Shown here piece after piece: positions 1 through 10,946 of a DNA stretch of 64,000 nucleotides; positions within the stretch are counted from its first letter, which is position 1, and each line of letters starts with the position of its first letter. The notes under the pieces were generated by a model. That model searched no databases, was not told the origin of the DNA, and saw nothing but the letters and a program-made list of their open reading frames with translations. The DNA comes from Brachionus koreanus (Eukaryota > Rotifera > Eurotatoria > Ploima > Brachionidae), in contig PJRA01000343.1 of assembly GCA_016987375.1 (NCBI GenBank), positions 527,003 to 591,002 on the forward strand, written 5' to 3'. The translations under genes were made by a program, and so were the position numbers.

Positions 1-123
1 TTGAACAAAAGAATTTTTTTCACACTTTTTATATAAAAAAAAATAAAAATAAAACAATTAACTTATCTTCATGAATAACTATAAATCACCAGAAAACATT
101 TCCTATCTAATTGTTTATAAAAA

Positions 124-470
124 ATGTCCAATCTTAATCAAAAAAAAGAAAGTGTATTTCACTTGAATCAAAAGTTGAAATAATAAAAAAACATTGCGAA
201 CAAAAAATTGCTACTTCAATTCTCGCAAAAGAGTATAGCGTCAACACATCGACCATTTCGACAATTAACTCGTCTAAAGAAAAAATTTTAGAGCACTTTG
301 AGAAGAAAAGGTCCAGAAAAAAAAAGAATCAAATTATCGAATTTATTTTTTTACCAATAAACATTGTAAAAAAAAAAATTTTTTGCCCACCTTTTTCAAT
401 GCAATTTCGATATAACGAGCAACGAAATTTCCGCTCAACTTGCTCGTTATATCGAGGATTGACTGTACTT
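124..470 (+). mobile_element. Decayed pogo/Tigger-type transposon remnant
   Basis: An ATG at 124 opens a short frame. After one or more frameshifts it continues from about 164 as a CENP-B/Tigger-like helix-turn-helix segment, with the typical pattern of KVEIIKKH, then an alanine/lysine/tyrosine stretch (LAKEYSVN) and STISTI. The rest of the transposase (DDE domain) is absent. At 407-422 and 440-455 there is a perfect 16-bp inverted repeat beginning TCGATATAACGAG. The right arm runs on into GGATTGACTGTAC, which looks like the terminal inverted repeat of a pogo-class element. I read it as an internally deleted, dead copy. The class assignment rests on the HTH pattern and the terminal sequence only. 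Confidence 0.6.
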
Positions 471-1489
471 GAATTAAGTCACCTCTTAGTAGAATCAATC
501 AGCTTTAACGCTCTTTGTACTTTTTCAAGAATCTTAATAACTGCTTTTGAATATGGATTCTTAAGTATCCTGCTGCATTCTCCAAATAAGGTCTCACAAG
601 TAGATACTTGCTTAGGAATTTCTTTTCTGACCTAGAATTCCGTTCATATCTGCTACAGTGCATTGTTTTTTTCATTTGAAATCATTGGTATTAAAAACAC
701 CCTATTCTTTTTTATCTTTAATCTTTCTGCTTAGAAATTAGAGGCACTCTGTTTTGATAAAAAATATACACGACTTCAAAATAAATAATAATAATGATTC
801 TAATTTTCTAAAAAAATTTTGAAACCATAAATTTTTTATTTATAGAAAACAAAATAGGATTAAAATAAAAATCATGATTCACACATCTTCATAGCATTGT
901 TATTTTGTTAACAAAAATAATTTCAATGAGTTAAAAAACAACAAATAGAACAAGAAAAACGTATAAAAGAGCAATGGACATAAAAATTTTTATTTGACAT
1001 TTAAATTTTTATCAATTTTTCAGTTCTATTCAACGTTATTTTGTTGCCCGTCAATTTTTAACAGGCAATTATTTAAAAACAGTGATTGTCAAACTAGGTT
1101 AATACTTACCATTGTCTTGTTTAAGATTGTACCTTCTAATTTACTCAATCGTTAAACCATCTTTATAATCTTTTTTTTTTTTTTTCTTTAAACAATCATT
1201 AAATACAATAAGATATTAAAAAAATTAATACATACCTTTAAATGTCATACTTTAATTAAGACTGTGATTAAAATAACAATCATAACTTTATTTTAAAATC
1301 GTTTCAAATATTTTTCAAAGTATACTTTTGTGATTAATAGAAAAGAAACTAAATTGTTTAGAAGAAATTTTTTAATTGATTATTTATTTTTAATAAACTT
1401 ATAGTTAAATTCATAGCAATAATCCTTGATAAAATCGTGTGTATTTTTTGAATTTTTGTTTTTCATTCAAAACACTTCTACTCGAAACC
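471..1489. other. Intergenic, AT-rich
   Basis: No coding segment, RNA gene or clear repeat is visible. The sequence is rich in A/T runs. The last few hundred bases are presumably the promoter and 5' leader of the LHFPL gene that starts at 1490, but I see no decisive promoter motif. Confidence 0.5.
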
Positions 1490-2312
1490 ATGCAATCAGT
1501 AATAACCTCAACCTTCAATTCAGTTCAATTAAATTATGTCCGCAATTATCGGGCTATAGCTGTCCTATGGTTCGTTTTTACCATTTGCTTTACAATAATA
1601 AACATTGTAGTTTTTTTGAACCCTTGGCTCGGAGATACAACTGATAAAGACAAACAGGGATACTTTGGCCTATTTGAATCGTGTAAATATACAAGCAAAA
1701 ATAATTACAATGCACCTAATAATAAATCTTCCATACAGGATTATAAAAGCAGTAATTACAATCTTAATTGTGATGGAAGTTGGATTTTGTTATCGTCGGC
1801 TCTAAATCCAATCGCAACATTTTCAATAGGTTTTTCAGCTCTAATAAGTCTAGCATGCATTGGCACGTTCTTAGTTTTATTGCTTTTCGTCAGTTCATCT
1901 ATCGTATTTGCTATTTGTGGATTTTTGCAAATTATATCAAGTAATTTAAATATTAAATTTTTAAAAATTTTCTAAGATAAATTTTAAAATTTTCTTTAAA
2001 GCAATGTTCATGATTTTAGGATGTTTTATTTATCCAAATAATTGGGACGATCCTAGAATTGTTGATATATGTGAGACATCGAAAAGTTATTCTAGTGGAA
2101 GATGTGAAATAAAATGGGCATATGTTCTTTCAATTGTTGGTATATTCGATGTTTTCTTTTTGGGAATTTTGGCTCTTGTCATGTCAAGAAGACAAGTTAG
2201 CAGTTACAGAATTTCTTCGTTTAACAATTTTGACTATGACACAAGTTCGACTTTTGATCAAAATGCAGCACACAAAAATGAATCAAATTCATTTCGAGAT
2301 TTTCAAATTTAA
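1490..2312 (+). CDS. LHFPL tetraspan family protein (LHFPL3/4-like)
   Basis: Two exons, 1490-1940 and 2002-2312, joined across a 61-nt intron with GTAATT donor and AAAG acceptor (phase 1), give about 253 residues. The open frame extends 5' of 1490, but the first true ATG in a good context (GAAACC before ATG) is 1490. Family signs are the N-terminal YVRNYRAIAVLW stretch leading into transmembrane segment 1, PGYFGLF-like GYFGLFESC after the first loop, and after the splice LGCFIYPNNWDD and CEIKWAYVLSIVG. This is the classic four-helix LHFPL arrangement with a cysteine-containing large loop. Family members are plasma-membrane proteins that partner with synaptic receptors or hair-cell channels in vertebrates; the role here is unknown. 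The Ser/Asn-rich cytoplasmic tail is not conserved. It converges on COPB1. Confidence 0.9.
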
Positions 2313-2522
2313 TTTTAATTTTTACAAACATTTATTTTTCAAAAATAATTATAAATTAAAATTTTTATTTAAAAATAAAAAGATTAAAACCAGAATTTTT
2401 TTTTTTTTCTATTAGAACTAAATTTCCCGACTCTAAGTTTAGTATTAAATCAAATAAATAGAAGAAGACAATTTGAAAAAAAAAGAAAAAAACGATTCAA
2501 AAGGTATACAATATTATTGGAA

Positions 2523-5489
2523 TTAGTTTTTAATTTGTTTTTGAGTCAAGTTTATTTTATCGCCCATGCTCAGTGCCATTCCTTGAGATTTGGCTCTAAT
2601 TCTAATATGTCCGTGCACATGACTCTCCGGATTGTGAAGCGATTTTTCAATGCTCACATTAGCTAGAACATCCTCTCCAAAAATAGACTTGGCGTACAAA
2701 TTTGCTGCCATAAAACCACAATCACCTGATAGAGCCTTTTCTGGTGTCAAACATTTCATATTGGTCGATTTAATGATATGCTCTAAATATTCATTCAAAT
2801 CTTTTATATTTGTATTTACTACTACTTTATTCTCCCATTCAAAAAGAACCCACATTTGCAAAAATTCCTGATCTGTACACTGTGCTGGCACAATATAGTC
2901 CATTATATCGATGTGAATGTCGTTCAAAACAACGCAATTTCGATCGCTGGTAGCACCAGTAATGTCATATACAATATTTCCGAATATGATGCCGTTTTCA
3001 GTTGAGGCCACTTTAATATTAGCTTTTATATTCGTAAAGTCTCTTGGTGCCAGAGTTAGCGACTGAGGTTTTTCAACAAGCTTCAAATCGCCTAATGTTG
3101 CCAATTCTAGTGTAAGATTTTGAAGAGTGTCAGTCGTTTGATTGACAATCAAAACATCTAAAACAATATCATACTGATTTACGTGCACATAGGCTTCGGC
3201 ATAAACAGGATCCGAAAATCCGGTCAATTGTGTGACTTTATTTAATTTAGATGACAAAATTAAGTCTTCATCTTTTTTGTTCAAGACACCAATTGCTTGT
3301 TTAAGCGTCAAGTCAAACACATCTTCTTTGTCAATTAGATCTGAATTCGAAATCAACTGGCCGAATCTTAGAGGATCATCGGCCTGAATTTGCTGGCTTT
3401 TTATTTTTCTTTTGCTCTGTTTAAGCCAACCACTGTCTGTTTCCTCGGTTAGTTTAGCATTCAGCATGCTACTAAGTGCTGCTGCAGATTGATTGTTAAA
3501 TAAATTTAAAACAAATGGACTCCTCTCTGATAAAACTCTTAGGCAAACATTGATCGAATCGCTGTCGTCTTCGTTGATGGGTTTTTTGGCCATGCCAGAC
3601 TTACCATAGTGCAATATACAAGCCATTATAAGCATTGCTTCTGCATTGAATCTATTTTGCTTAGTTTCATTACCATCTACTAGCTTTGAATATTTGACGG
3701 CTAGTTTAGTCAAGGTTCTGGCCAATGCTGAAGCAATGAAAAAATCTCCTTTCATCAAAAAGCCTCTCAATGGTGGCCTTTTGTCAATGTCATCTTTATT
3801 GCTTGAACTACTTGGACTTGATACAAATGCCGACTGTGTTGCATATGTTCCATCTGCAGTTACCAATTGTTGTGTGCCAGTGCTAATATTGCTTTTTAAT
3901 ATTTGTTCGTCGTCTTTATTTTCGATTCCAGCAGCTCGTTTCAGTTCGTCGTCGACTATGGGTATGTCGCCCAGCGATTGACGCACTTGGGTTAGTAGAC
4001 TCTGAACATCTTCAATGTTGTCACAATATTCGCCCAAAATCCAAAGAGTTCCGCGCAAAATTTTTACCGATTTAATCAATGAAAATATTTCAAGCAGCTT
4101 TTGCAGTATTAGTTCTTTGAGATTTTCGAATTTGTGAATTATCTCTCTGACAAATACAAGCACATCATTAGCAGCTAGTTCGTTGTTGTCACTTAAATAC
4201 TCGATCACTGAAGGTACTATTGAAGCTGCTGTGTCTGGAAATTTTATGGTCATTTGATGCAATGTTCTAACTAATAGCTGTCTATATTTATCCATGTCAT
4301 CAATTTCATTTACATTATTTGTTTTAGAGAGCTCTTTTTTTAATACTAGAACCATTTCGCCAATAGTCCTAGATGAGACTAGGTCAAGACACAAGTTAAG
4401 CGTTTTCTTTCTTACTTCGATGTCAGGCGATGAAAGTACTCTCAAAATGTCCATCACTAGCTCCTGAAGCACTTTCTCGTGCGAAGGTACTTCTTTGAGC
4501 TGAATTATTTTGTCTAAAACAATCAATTTAACATTGTTATCACTTTCTTTTACAATTAAATCTATGTAGCATGCGGCAGCAGCTTTTACGGCCGACGGTG
4601 CACTCGAGAGTGTAATAAGAGTTCCTGCTGCTTCATATCGAACTGCTGGACTAGAGGAATTAAGCAAAGCGTACACACACCTAATGAATCGTGCTCTTTC
4701 GGACGGATTGGCATGACAAACTTTGTAAATTAGCTCGACTATAACCAATTGAAGTATGTCTCCGAAAGAATTTACTTGATCAATGCAACTGCTCAAATAG
4801 TTCAAGGCTCGGTCTTGATCAGCGTGAATGAGCATCATGAATGCGTTTCGCTTACACGACATATCTTGTTCTCGTTCAAGAAAATTGGCGATTATTTCAG
4901 GAGCATCGGGCATTAGAAAATTGAAATTTTTGTAAATGGTAAAAATGGCCATCACTGCGTTTCTACGTACATAATTGTGTTTGTATTCTAGACAAGCTTT
5001 AATAGAAGGCATCAACGGCTCAAGAAGTTCAGGTTCTTTGAGTTTGCACAAAAATCTGAGCGTCGAACCCCGAATAAACTCATTCGGATGCTGTAAATCT
5101 CTTCTATATGCGTCACATACAAGAATCATTTCATGCATCAGTTTTCCATCAGGCGTATTCTTAGGAACAATTTCCCAAAATATAAGCAACAATTTTTTAA
5201 GAGTATGATCGGCTACAGGCATTACGAATCGAATTATGGTCATGAGAAGTGACGGAAATTTTTCGCCATTGAGCATCAATTGAATTACTTTTTTTAAAGC
5301 CTCTGCTTTAATCTTAAAAATAAAATTAAAAAAAAAAATTTTTAAATATATTTTTTTTTTTTCTACTTTATTATCTCCTTTTTCCAGGTCTTCTTTTAGT
5401 TTCATTTCGGTTGGTTGTTCGACATCTTGTGCCAAATTTATCAAAGTATAACAGGGTTGTTCAATCATGATTGAAGATGTGGACGACAT
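2523..5489 (-). CDS. COPB1: Coatomer subunit beta (beta-COP)
   Basis: Beta subunit of the COPI coat, which packs Golgi-to-ER and intra-Golgi vesicles in the cytosol. The protein matches the family from end to end: N-terminal [44 protein letters not shown], the HEAT/adaptin-like solenoid, and a C-terminal appendage region with [20 protein letters not shown] and [17 protein letters not shown]. The reading frame is open throughout, but 18 residues (about 45-62, Lys/Phe/Ile-rich) have no place in the family. They correspond to a 54-nt intron, 5313-5366, with GTAGAA donor and TTTTTAAG acceptor. The exons are therefore 5489-5367 and 5312-2523, giving about 970 residues against roughly 950 usual. 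It is divergent from the FAM210-like gene at 6021. Confidence 0.96.
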   Translation of the reverse strand: MSSTSSIMIEQPCYTLINLAQDVEQPTEMKLKEDLEKGDNKVEKKKIYLKIFFFNFIFKIKAEALKKVIQLMLNGEKFPSLLMTIIRFVMPVADHTLKKLLLIFWEIVPKNTPDGKLMHEMILVCDAYRRDLQHPNEFIRGSTLRFLCKLKEPELLEPLMPSIKACLEYKHNYVRRNAVMAIFTIYKNFNFLMPDAPEIIANFLEREQDMSCKRNAFMMLIHADQDRALNYLSSCIDQVNSFGDILQLVIVELIYKVCHANPSERARFIRCVYALLNSSSPAVRYEAAGTLITLSSAPSAVKAAAACYIDLIVKESDNNVKLIVLDKIIQLKEVPSHEKVLQELVMDILRVLSSPDIEVRKKTLNLCLDLVSSRTIGEMVLVLKKELSKTNNVNEIDDMDKYRQLLVRTLHQMTIKFPDTAASIVPSVIEYLSDNNELAANDVLVFVREIIHKFENLKELILQKLLEIFSLIKSVKILRGTLWILGEYCDNIEDVQSLLTQVRQSLGDIPIVDDELKRAAGIENKDDEQILKSNISTGTQQLVTADGTYATQSAFVSSPSSSSNKDDIDKRPPLRGFLMKGDFFIASALARTLTKLAVKYSKLVDGNETKQNRFNAEAMLIMACILHYGKSGMAKKPINEDDSDSINVCLRVLSERSPFVLNLFNNQSAAALSSMLNAKLTEETDSGWLKQSKRKIKSQQIQADDPLRFGQLISNSDLIDKEDVFDLTLKQAIGVLNKKDEDLILSSKLNKVTQLTGFSDPVYAEAYVHVNQYDIVLDVLIVNQTTDTLQNLTLELATLGDLKLVEKPQSLTLAPRDFTNIKANIKVASTENGIIFGNIVYDITGATSDRNCVVLNDIHIDIMDYIVPAQCTDQEFLQMWVLFEWENKVVVNTNIKDLNEYLEHIIKSTNMKCLTPEKALSGDCGFMAANLYAKSIFGEDVLANVSIEKSLHNPESHVHGHIRIRAKSQGMALSMGDKINLTQKQIKN

Positions 5490-6020
5490 TTCTGAATTAA
5501 ATTTTAAAATTTTGCTTAATTAATTTTTATTTTTTTTAATTTAAAAAATGACGTAGACTAGGTTTATAGTTACACGTTTGAATTTTTTATACCGATGAAT
5601 GCAAAAATAAGTAAAAAAGTGAAATGCTAATATAAATTTTCATTTAGTCATTTTTATTAAGCATGCAACAAAATTTTTATGCAAAATTTTAACTTGTCAA
5701 TATAGTTTGCATCCAAGTATGTATGGCAATAAAATAATGTCTTGCTGAATTTAACTTGTTTTTTGTTTATTTTAATCATTTAAAAAAAAAAATAAATCCT
5801 TTCCTTTCCTTTTAATTTATAATTTTCAATTAATTTTTTGTTTAATATTTTTCAATAATTTTTATCGTTTTTATGTGTGAAAATGCTTAGTAAAAAAACT
5901 ATTTTTGTGAATAAAAAAAATTTAAAAATTGAACTTAATTTTGCAATATTCGTGTAAAAGAAATATTTCGTATGTTTTTTAATTTAAATTTATTAAAAAA
6001 AAATTTTTTTTTTAAATCAA
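5490..6020. promoter_or_regulatory. Divergent intergenic region between COPB1 and FAM210-like gene
   Basis: These 531 AT-rich bases separate the two start codons of oppositely transcribed genes, so they must hold both promoters and 5' leaders. There is no coding potential, and I could not pick out a specific core-promoter element. The tract ATTTAAATTTATT and long T runs sit just before the ATG at 6021. Confidence 0.4.
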
Positions 6021-6895
6021 ATGAATCGAATATCTGTTTTCAGACTTCCATTTTTTCTTAATCAATTAAGTAAAAATTCTTACAGTTTTAAACCCATAAC
6101 ACAAGAAAGAACATTTTTGAAGAATATTTGCAAAAAACAAGATGTCCAGTTTTCAAACAGAACTTTAATTATTCAATTAAATCGTAACAAAACTAACGAT
6201 TCAAATACAGTAGTTAATCAAACAGGCTCAGTGAGTATATTTAAGAGATTTAAACAAGCATACAAGCAACACGGAAAAATTTTAATTGCCTGTCATTTCA
6301 TCTCATCATGGGGATGGGTAATCAGCTTTTTTTTCCTAGCCAAAGCGTAATTTTTTTTTGGATAAATTTTTAAAGCATCATTTTTTACTATTCAATAAAT
6401 ATTAAAAGAGGTCTTGATGTTACGTCTGTATTAAACATATTGGAAAAAGTTAAAATTATGAGCCGAGAGACGATTGATTCAATCAATAATAAAATAAACA
6501 CTTTCAATTTGGAAAAATATTTGAAGGAGTCATTTTTTCGATACATTTTACCCGAACAGTGGATAACATCCATTGGTCATTCGATAACAGGACAAACTTT
6601 AAAATTTATGATAACAGCAGTTGTGTTATATAAAATCATTACTCCTCTAAGATATATTTTCACTGTGACTATGACAAATTTGATGATTAAAGCATTCAAA
6701 AAACAGGGTAGAATTCCTCTACAACCACCTCCTGGTTCATCAATAAAAGAACTTTATACTGAGCAAAAACAAGTTATCAGAAGAAGAATCAAAGTTCATA
6801 GAGAAAAATATGCAAAAAAAAATATGTTCAAAAGCAGAATTATCAAGGCTTCTCAATCTATTTTGAATAGAGCTAAGCGTCGTAAATTTTTTTGA
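6021..6895 (+). CDS. FAM210 / DUF1279 mitochondrial protein
   Basis: Exons 6021-6346 and 6409-6895 are separated by a 62-nt intron (donor GCGTAATT, acceptor TTAAAAG, phase 2) and give about 270 residues. The N-terminus is rich in Arg, Lys, Ser and Phe and lacks acidic residues, like a mitochondrial presequence. From about residue 75 the DUF1279 core appears: FKRFKQAYKQHGKIL, a first hydrophobic segment ending near the splice, then a second hydrophobic helix (TLKFMITAVVLYKIITPLRY) in which KI.TP.RY is characteristic. The C-terminus is a Lys/Arg-rich helix. FAM210 proteins sit in the mitochondrial inner membrane and influence mitochondrial translation and metabolism. Whether it corresponds to FAM210A or B cannot be told here. 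Confidence 0.82.
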
Positions 6896-7342
6896 TTAAA
6901 TTTTTATGCAATAAAATTTTCAATTTACTTTATTTTAATTAAACATACTTGAAATTTCGTGACAAAAAATATTTCATTAAGGCTAACAAATTGAAAAATT
7001 ATTAGCAAAAAATTCTCACTGTCATCTAAGAGCTTTGACAATTTATCATGATGAGTTGTTATCTTGATAAATTAATCATCAAATGTGGATAGAGTTACGG
7101 CGAGCAATCTTGATTCGATTGCGTGGTTAAAAGGATATATTAGAAACTAATTCCAATTTTGTTTAATCAATTTTTTGAATTAATAAAATCTTGAATTATT
7201 CTTTATTTTTCAAATTTATCTAAACCAATAAAGTCTTAAAAATACATTTTCAATATTTTAATAAAAACAAAACTTGCAATTGACATTTTGCCTGGTCTAT
7301 CACCACAAAAAATAAATTTGAACGTTTAAGGAAAAAAACAGA
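6896..7342. other. Intergenic upstream of AKH-like gene
   Basis: 447 AT-rich bases. The first part should hold the 3' end of the FAM210-like gene (ATGCAATAAAATTTTC near 6905 contains AATAAA). The remainder is presumably the promoter and leader of the neuropeptide gene. Nothing else is recognised. Confidence 0.4.
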
Positions 7343-7707
7343 ATGAATAGCCAAAAAATTTCAAACAAAGTGCTGACAATTGCAGTAGTTTTTTTGTCAC
7401 TTGTTTGTTTATCCGAACAACAATTCAGCTATACCGCCAATTGGGGAAAAAGAAGTTTTGAGAGAAACGTTGAAAACAAGTGTTTTGAGATCATGAATTT
7501 CAAAAAGAATCTATTAGAAGCTTTACCCAATTTGCAACAAGAAACAATAGTAAATTTAAGAACTTATTTTATAAGCTATCTTCTAATAATTTTACTTAAA
7601 CAAAGAGTTATTTAGACTCTAGGATTTTTGACTTATGTGATAGTAAAGAAATGGAATCGATTGAGAATAGGAACTTTTTCAAAAGAAAGTTCAAATTAAT
7701 ATTTTAA
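7343..7707 (+). CDS. Adipokinetic hormone (AKH)-type neuropeptide precursor
   Basis: Exons 7343-7549 and 7606-7707 with a 56-nt phase-0 intron (GTAAAT...AAACAAAG) give a precursor of about 102 residues. A hydrophobic signal peptide (KVLTIAVVFLSLVCLSEQ) is followed at once by QFSYTANW, then GKR: an N-terminal Gln able to cyclise, an eight-residue peptide ending in Trp, a Gly amide donor and a dibasic cleavage site. The predicted hormone is pQFSYTANW-amide. AKH-family peptides share this plan, and molluscan AKHs end in the similar NW-amide. The C-terminal spacer carries one Cys before the intron and one after (FDLCDSKE), the usual two-cysteine layout. I chose this acceptor because the alternative at 7619 does not restore the second Cys. 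The unspliced frame would end at 7615. Confidence 0.82.
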
Positions 7708-7891
7708 CTCGAATAGAGTTTAATGTGTGTTTTTATGTTTAAATTTAAAATTAAAATTTTCGAAATAAAATATGTTTATAGAAAAAATAGTTTACTGGTC
7801 ATTTATTATAATTAGTTACTAAGGAAACCCAAATTAAATCAAAGAGAACCAAAAAAAGAATTTTTCTTACTATTGATTGAAAGAAATAGCC

Positions 7892-8455
7892 ATGAGTCGA
7901 AAAGAGAAATTCGCTTCAGATAAACTAGAAGAATACATTAAAAACTTTGAACTGAAAAATAAGCTAAAAATAAAAAAACCAAAAAGTAGTTCCAAATCGA
8001 AGAATTCATCAATCAAACAGCCACAGGATCAGCCTGATCCTACATATAAAATAGAGAAACTAATCGATCATTTATCTCATAAGGTTAAAGATTATAAAAA
8101 CCAAATAAGCTTGATAAATTTAAATGATTTTAAGCCAATGTCTAAATACGGAAGTGAAATTTCTATAGTTAGTTCCGAGCTTTCGAATCTAACCAAGAGT
8201 ACATATTCTTCATCAAATAAAATCAACGAATGCACAGATGATGATGATCCCTATTTAAAAAGTCTGAACAAATTTCAAGAGTTAAACAAACAATTGATGA
8301 TAGATAGACCAAAATCATACGAGAATTGGGATAACATTAATGTTTCTAAAATTGGATTAACAAATGAACATGAAAGCAAGAATAATGTTGAAAAATTTAT
8401 ACAAGAATGTATGAAAGTTACAAATGAAATTCCATTTTTAAAGATAAATTCATAA
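7892..8455 (+). CDS. Hypothetical Lys/Ser-rich protein
   Basis: Single open frame of 187 residues starting at the ATG preceded by ATAGCC. The frame reaches 5' to 7877 only through a TTG codon. I do not recognise the family. The first 60 residues are very basic and Ser-rich (KKPKSSSKSKNSS), followed by a helical segment rich in Ile/Leu/Lys, a DDDD patch near residue 114 and a C-terminal helix ending in IPFLKINS. There is no signal peptide, membrane helix or cysteine pattern. The length, uninterrupted frame and non-repetitive composition favour a real gene over chance in such AT-rich DNA. It follows the AKH gene by 184 bp on the same strand. Confidence 0.55.
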   Translation: MSRKEKFASDKLEEYIKNFELKNKLKIKKPKSSSKSKNSSIKQPQDQPDPTYKIEKLIDHLSHKVKDYKNQISLINLNDFKPMSKYGSEISIVSSELSNLTKSTYSSSNKINECTDDDDPYLKSLNKFQELNKQLMIDRPKSYENWDNINVSKIGLTNEHESKNNVEKFIQECMKVTNEIPFLKINS

Positions 8456-9695
8456 TAATAGACAATTTTTTTCTTTTTTAAAAAATTTATTTCAAACACT
8501 TGTTATTTTTTAACTTTTAAATTTAATAAAAAAAAAAAACATCTAATATTCATCATGGTATTTTAATACAATTTTTTCAAAATAAAAATTCATAAAATAT
8601 TTTATGTTGTTTTTGAAACAAATAAAAAATTAAAACTATTCCATGTATTAGTTTGCAGATATTTTTTTTTCTTTTTAGTTTAAACTTTGGTCTTTAAAAC
8701 AATATTTTTCTTTTAAAATGTGTTTCTAAAGCCATTTAATCAACGTTTTTATGCAACCCAACATGCTAAACAATTATGCAATTTATTTTATATAGTTACA
8801 AGGGTCCTCTAGATAATGATTGAGAAAAATTAAAAGCAAAGCAATTAGTTTAGCTAAATTCGTTCAACCCAAACAAGTGAAATTTTTTATAAATATTTAC
8901 ATTATTAGGTAATCAAAAGTTAAAAATCAAGTTCTGGCTTTAAAGTTGCATATGATGTGAAATTCGTTCAACAAATCAAAATTTTCTTTTTGCATAAATA
9001 AATTCTTTTATAAATATTGGTTTCTTAATTTTGTTCCGAAACGCCACATTTTTCATAGTATTGCAATAAAAGTATACTTGTTGTGCTAAAAATTACTTAA
9101 TTTGAAATTTTATAGAATTAGAAAATTGTAAATTTATTAAACTAAAGAGTCATGAATAATAATTTTCACAATATGTTAGCCTCATTGTTTTTTTTTCATA
9201 CTTTGGTTGCTTTGCAACCACAACAAGTAAGCGAGCAAACTACCAAGTAAGCTATTAGTATTTTTATTTAATTTGTAATTTATAATTTAGTTATAATTAC
9301 ATAAAGTAAATCACAGAAAAGGGTATTAAATAAATCATCTTAGGTTTATTGTTTTTTATGTATTATTTTTTGTAATCAAAAGAGCTCTGAGATTCGAGAT
9401 AAATCACCAAGTCCCACTAATTTTATTATTATTTTTGTAATTCATTGGTGTTTTGTTCGAATAGAAACTATTCGCAGGTCTTTTAAATAATTGTTTTGTC
9501 AAAAGTTAAAAAATTTTAATTGTCATAAAAATTCGAAAACATACAAAAATCAAGCGTTCATTTTCGGTAATGTTTAATTGATCTTGAAGAAATACTTTCT
9601 GCTTCTTTTTTGTACAATGACAATTTATATTTGTTTCGTTTCGTCCTAAATCGCATTTGTTATCAAGCATTTTTCAATTTTCACAAGCAAAAATA
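8456..9695. other. Intergenic, mostly featureless
   Basis: About 1.2 kb of AT-rich sequence. The only coding-like item is the small signal-peptide-like frame at 9152-9250, listed separately. The stretch 9251-9695 has no recognisable exon; it precedes the unknown gene that starts at 9696. Confidence 0.4.
9152..9250 (+). CDS. Possible first exon encoding a signal peptide
   Basis: An ATG at 9152 opens 32 codons. The first 20 read like a short secretion signal: polar start, then MLASLFFFHTLVALQ, then a polar Gln/Thr/Ser stretch. Two GTAAGC donor-like sequences lie inside or at the end of the frame (9226 and 9246), so this could be the first coding exon of a secreted peptide whose next exon I could not find. 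It could equally be a chance frame. Not recognised. Confidence 0.25.
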   Translation: MNNNFHNMLASLFFFHTLVALQPQQVSEQTTK

Positions 9696-10946
9696 ATGAA
9701 AAAATCAAGAGCTGAGCCTGGAGTTAATAGTAAAAAATGTTCAGAGAAAGCAGCTTTCAATGTAAGCGAAGACGGTACTGTTCTTTCAATGGTATCTAGA
9801 TTGGAGAACTCCAAAAATAATCTTTGTTCAAAAAATATTTTCAAAATATATAAAGTTGACGAAAATTCGGACTGCGTGAAAATCTCCGACCAAGGCAAAA
9901 ACATAAAGATTTATATTAAGAACGAAAATAATATAACTAATTACAATTGTGTTAGAGATATACCTGAGCCCATTATAATGAATCACAAAAACTGTTCGAA
10001 TTACAAGAGTAATTTTAGAACATCTCAACATTCATGTGAAAAGCGCAATTCCTATCCATGTAGGACATCCACTAGTCAACCGTACTGTGGATTTTTACGC
10101 AAAAAATTCGATTCAGAAGTCAAAGATTTACCAAGTTTTCTCACACATCGTGAACCTGCACCTATTTTAGCCAGACGCAAAGCAACAAAAAAAAAAGAAG
10201 AACTCACTTCAATTGATTCACTAATGGAAGAAAGCTTTATTATGTCAGACGGCACTGAAAATGAACCTACTAGTTGTTTTCAAAATAAATGCAGCAGCCG
10301 AAATCAAACCATTGACAGCCGATTAAATGATAAATTGTCAAAAAATATGCTCAGTTCAAAACAACTATTAATTAGGCCAAAATTTGTTCCAAGATACAAC
10401 AAATTGGTTCAGACTGAGTCAAAATTAGCTAAAAATTATAGTCTCGAAAGGAAAGATAATGTAAAAAATGTAAATCATACTATTTTTCCAAAAATAAACG
10501 AAAAAAATCAAGAGTCTAGCAATTTTAGTCTCTTTAAAAGTATGAATTCAAACGAATTAGGTAATTACATTGATAATTTAATTCAAAATTTTCGAATCAA
10601 AGCTCACATAAGTGAGCCCCAAGTCGAAAATACTCACTTTAATAGCAATGCAATTTTTTATCCCGAGAACAAAGAAGACAGTTTAGTTAGCAAAAAAGAG
10701 CAAAAAACTGAGCATCAATCAGTGGATGATATTTCGAAAATTTGCAAAAATGACAACACTTCTTTTGATAAATCATCTTTCCAGACTCAATCATTGACCA
10801 ATTTGGTAGAAAGCAGAGCTTTCAGTGATGACGAAAAAGACAATGAATTAAGCGAAAGCACCACTTTCATTAATTATACACACAGTTTTGAAATAGACGA
10901 AGAAAGCTTAGATGATCAAATCACTTATCCCAGTACAACTGACTAG
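9696..10946 (+). CDS. Hypothetical 416-residue disordered protein
   Basis: A single open frame. The first ATG is at 9696; the frame reaches back to 9657 only via TTG. I recognise no family. The protein is rich in Ser, Asn, Lys and Glu and looks mostly disordered. It has scattered cysteines in its first third (for example CSNYKSNF, HSCEKRNSYPCR), a conserved-looking FLTHREPAPILARR segment around residue 150, and a C-terminus with several acidic-Ser patches (FSDDEKDNELSES). There are no membrane helices. An uninterrupted frame of this length in about 75 percent AT DNA is very unlikely by chance, so a real protein is probable even though its job is unknown. Confidence 0.65.
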   Translation: MKKSRAEPGVNSKKCSEKAAFNVSEDGTVLSMVSRLENSKNNLCSKNIFKIYKVDENSDCVKISDQGKNIKIYIKNENNITNYNCVRDIPEPIIMNHKNCSNYKSNFRTSQHSCEKRNSYPCRTSTSQPYCGFLRKKFDSEVKDLPSFLTHREPAPILARRKATKKKEELTSIDSLMEESFIMSDGTENEPTSCFQNKCSSRNQTIDSRLNDKLSKNMLSSKQLLIRPKFVPRYNKLVQTESKLAKNYSLERKDNVKNVNHTIFPKINEKNQESSNFSLFKSMNSNELGNYIDNLIQNFRIKAHISEPQVENTHFNSNAIFYPENKEDSLVSKKEQKTEHQSVDDISKICKNDNTSFDKSSFQTQSLTNLVESRAFSDDEKDNELSESTTFINYTHSFEIDEESLDDQITYPSTTD

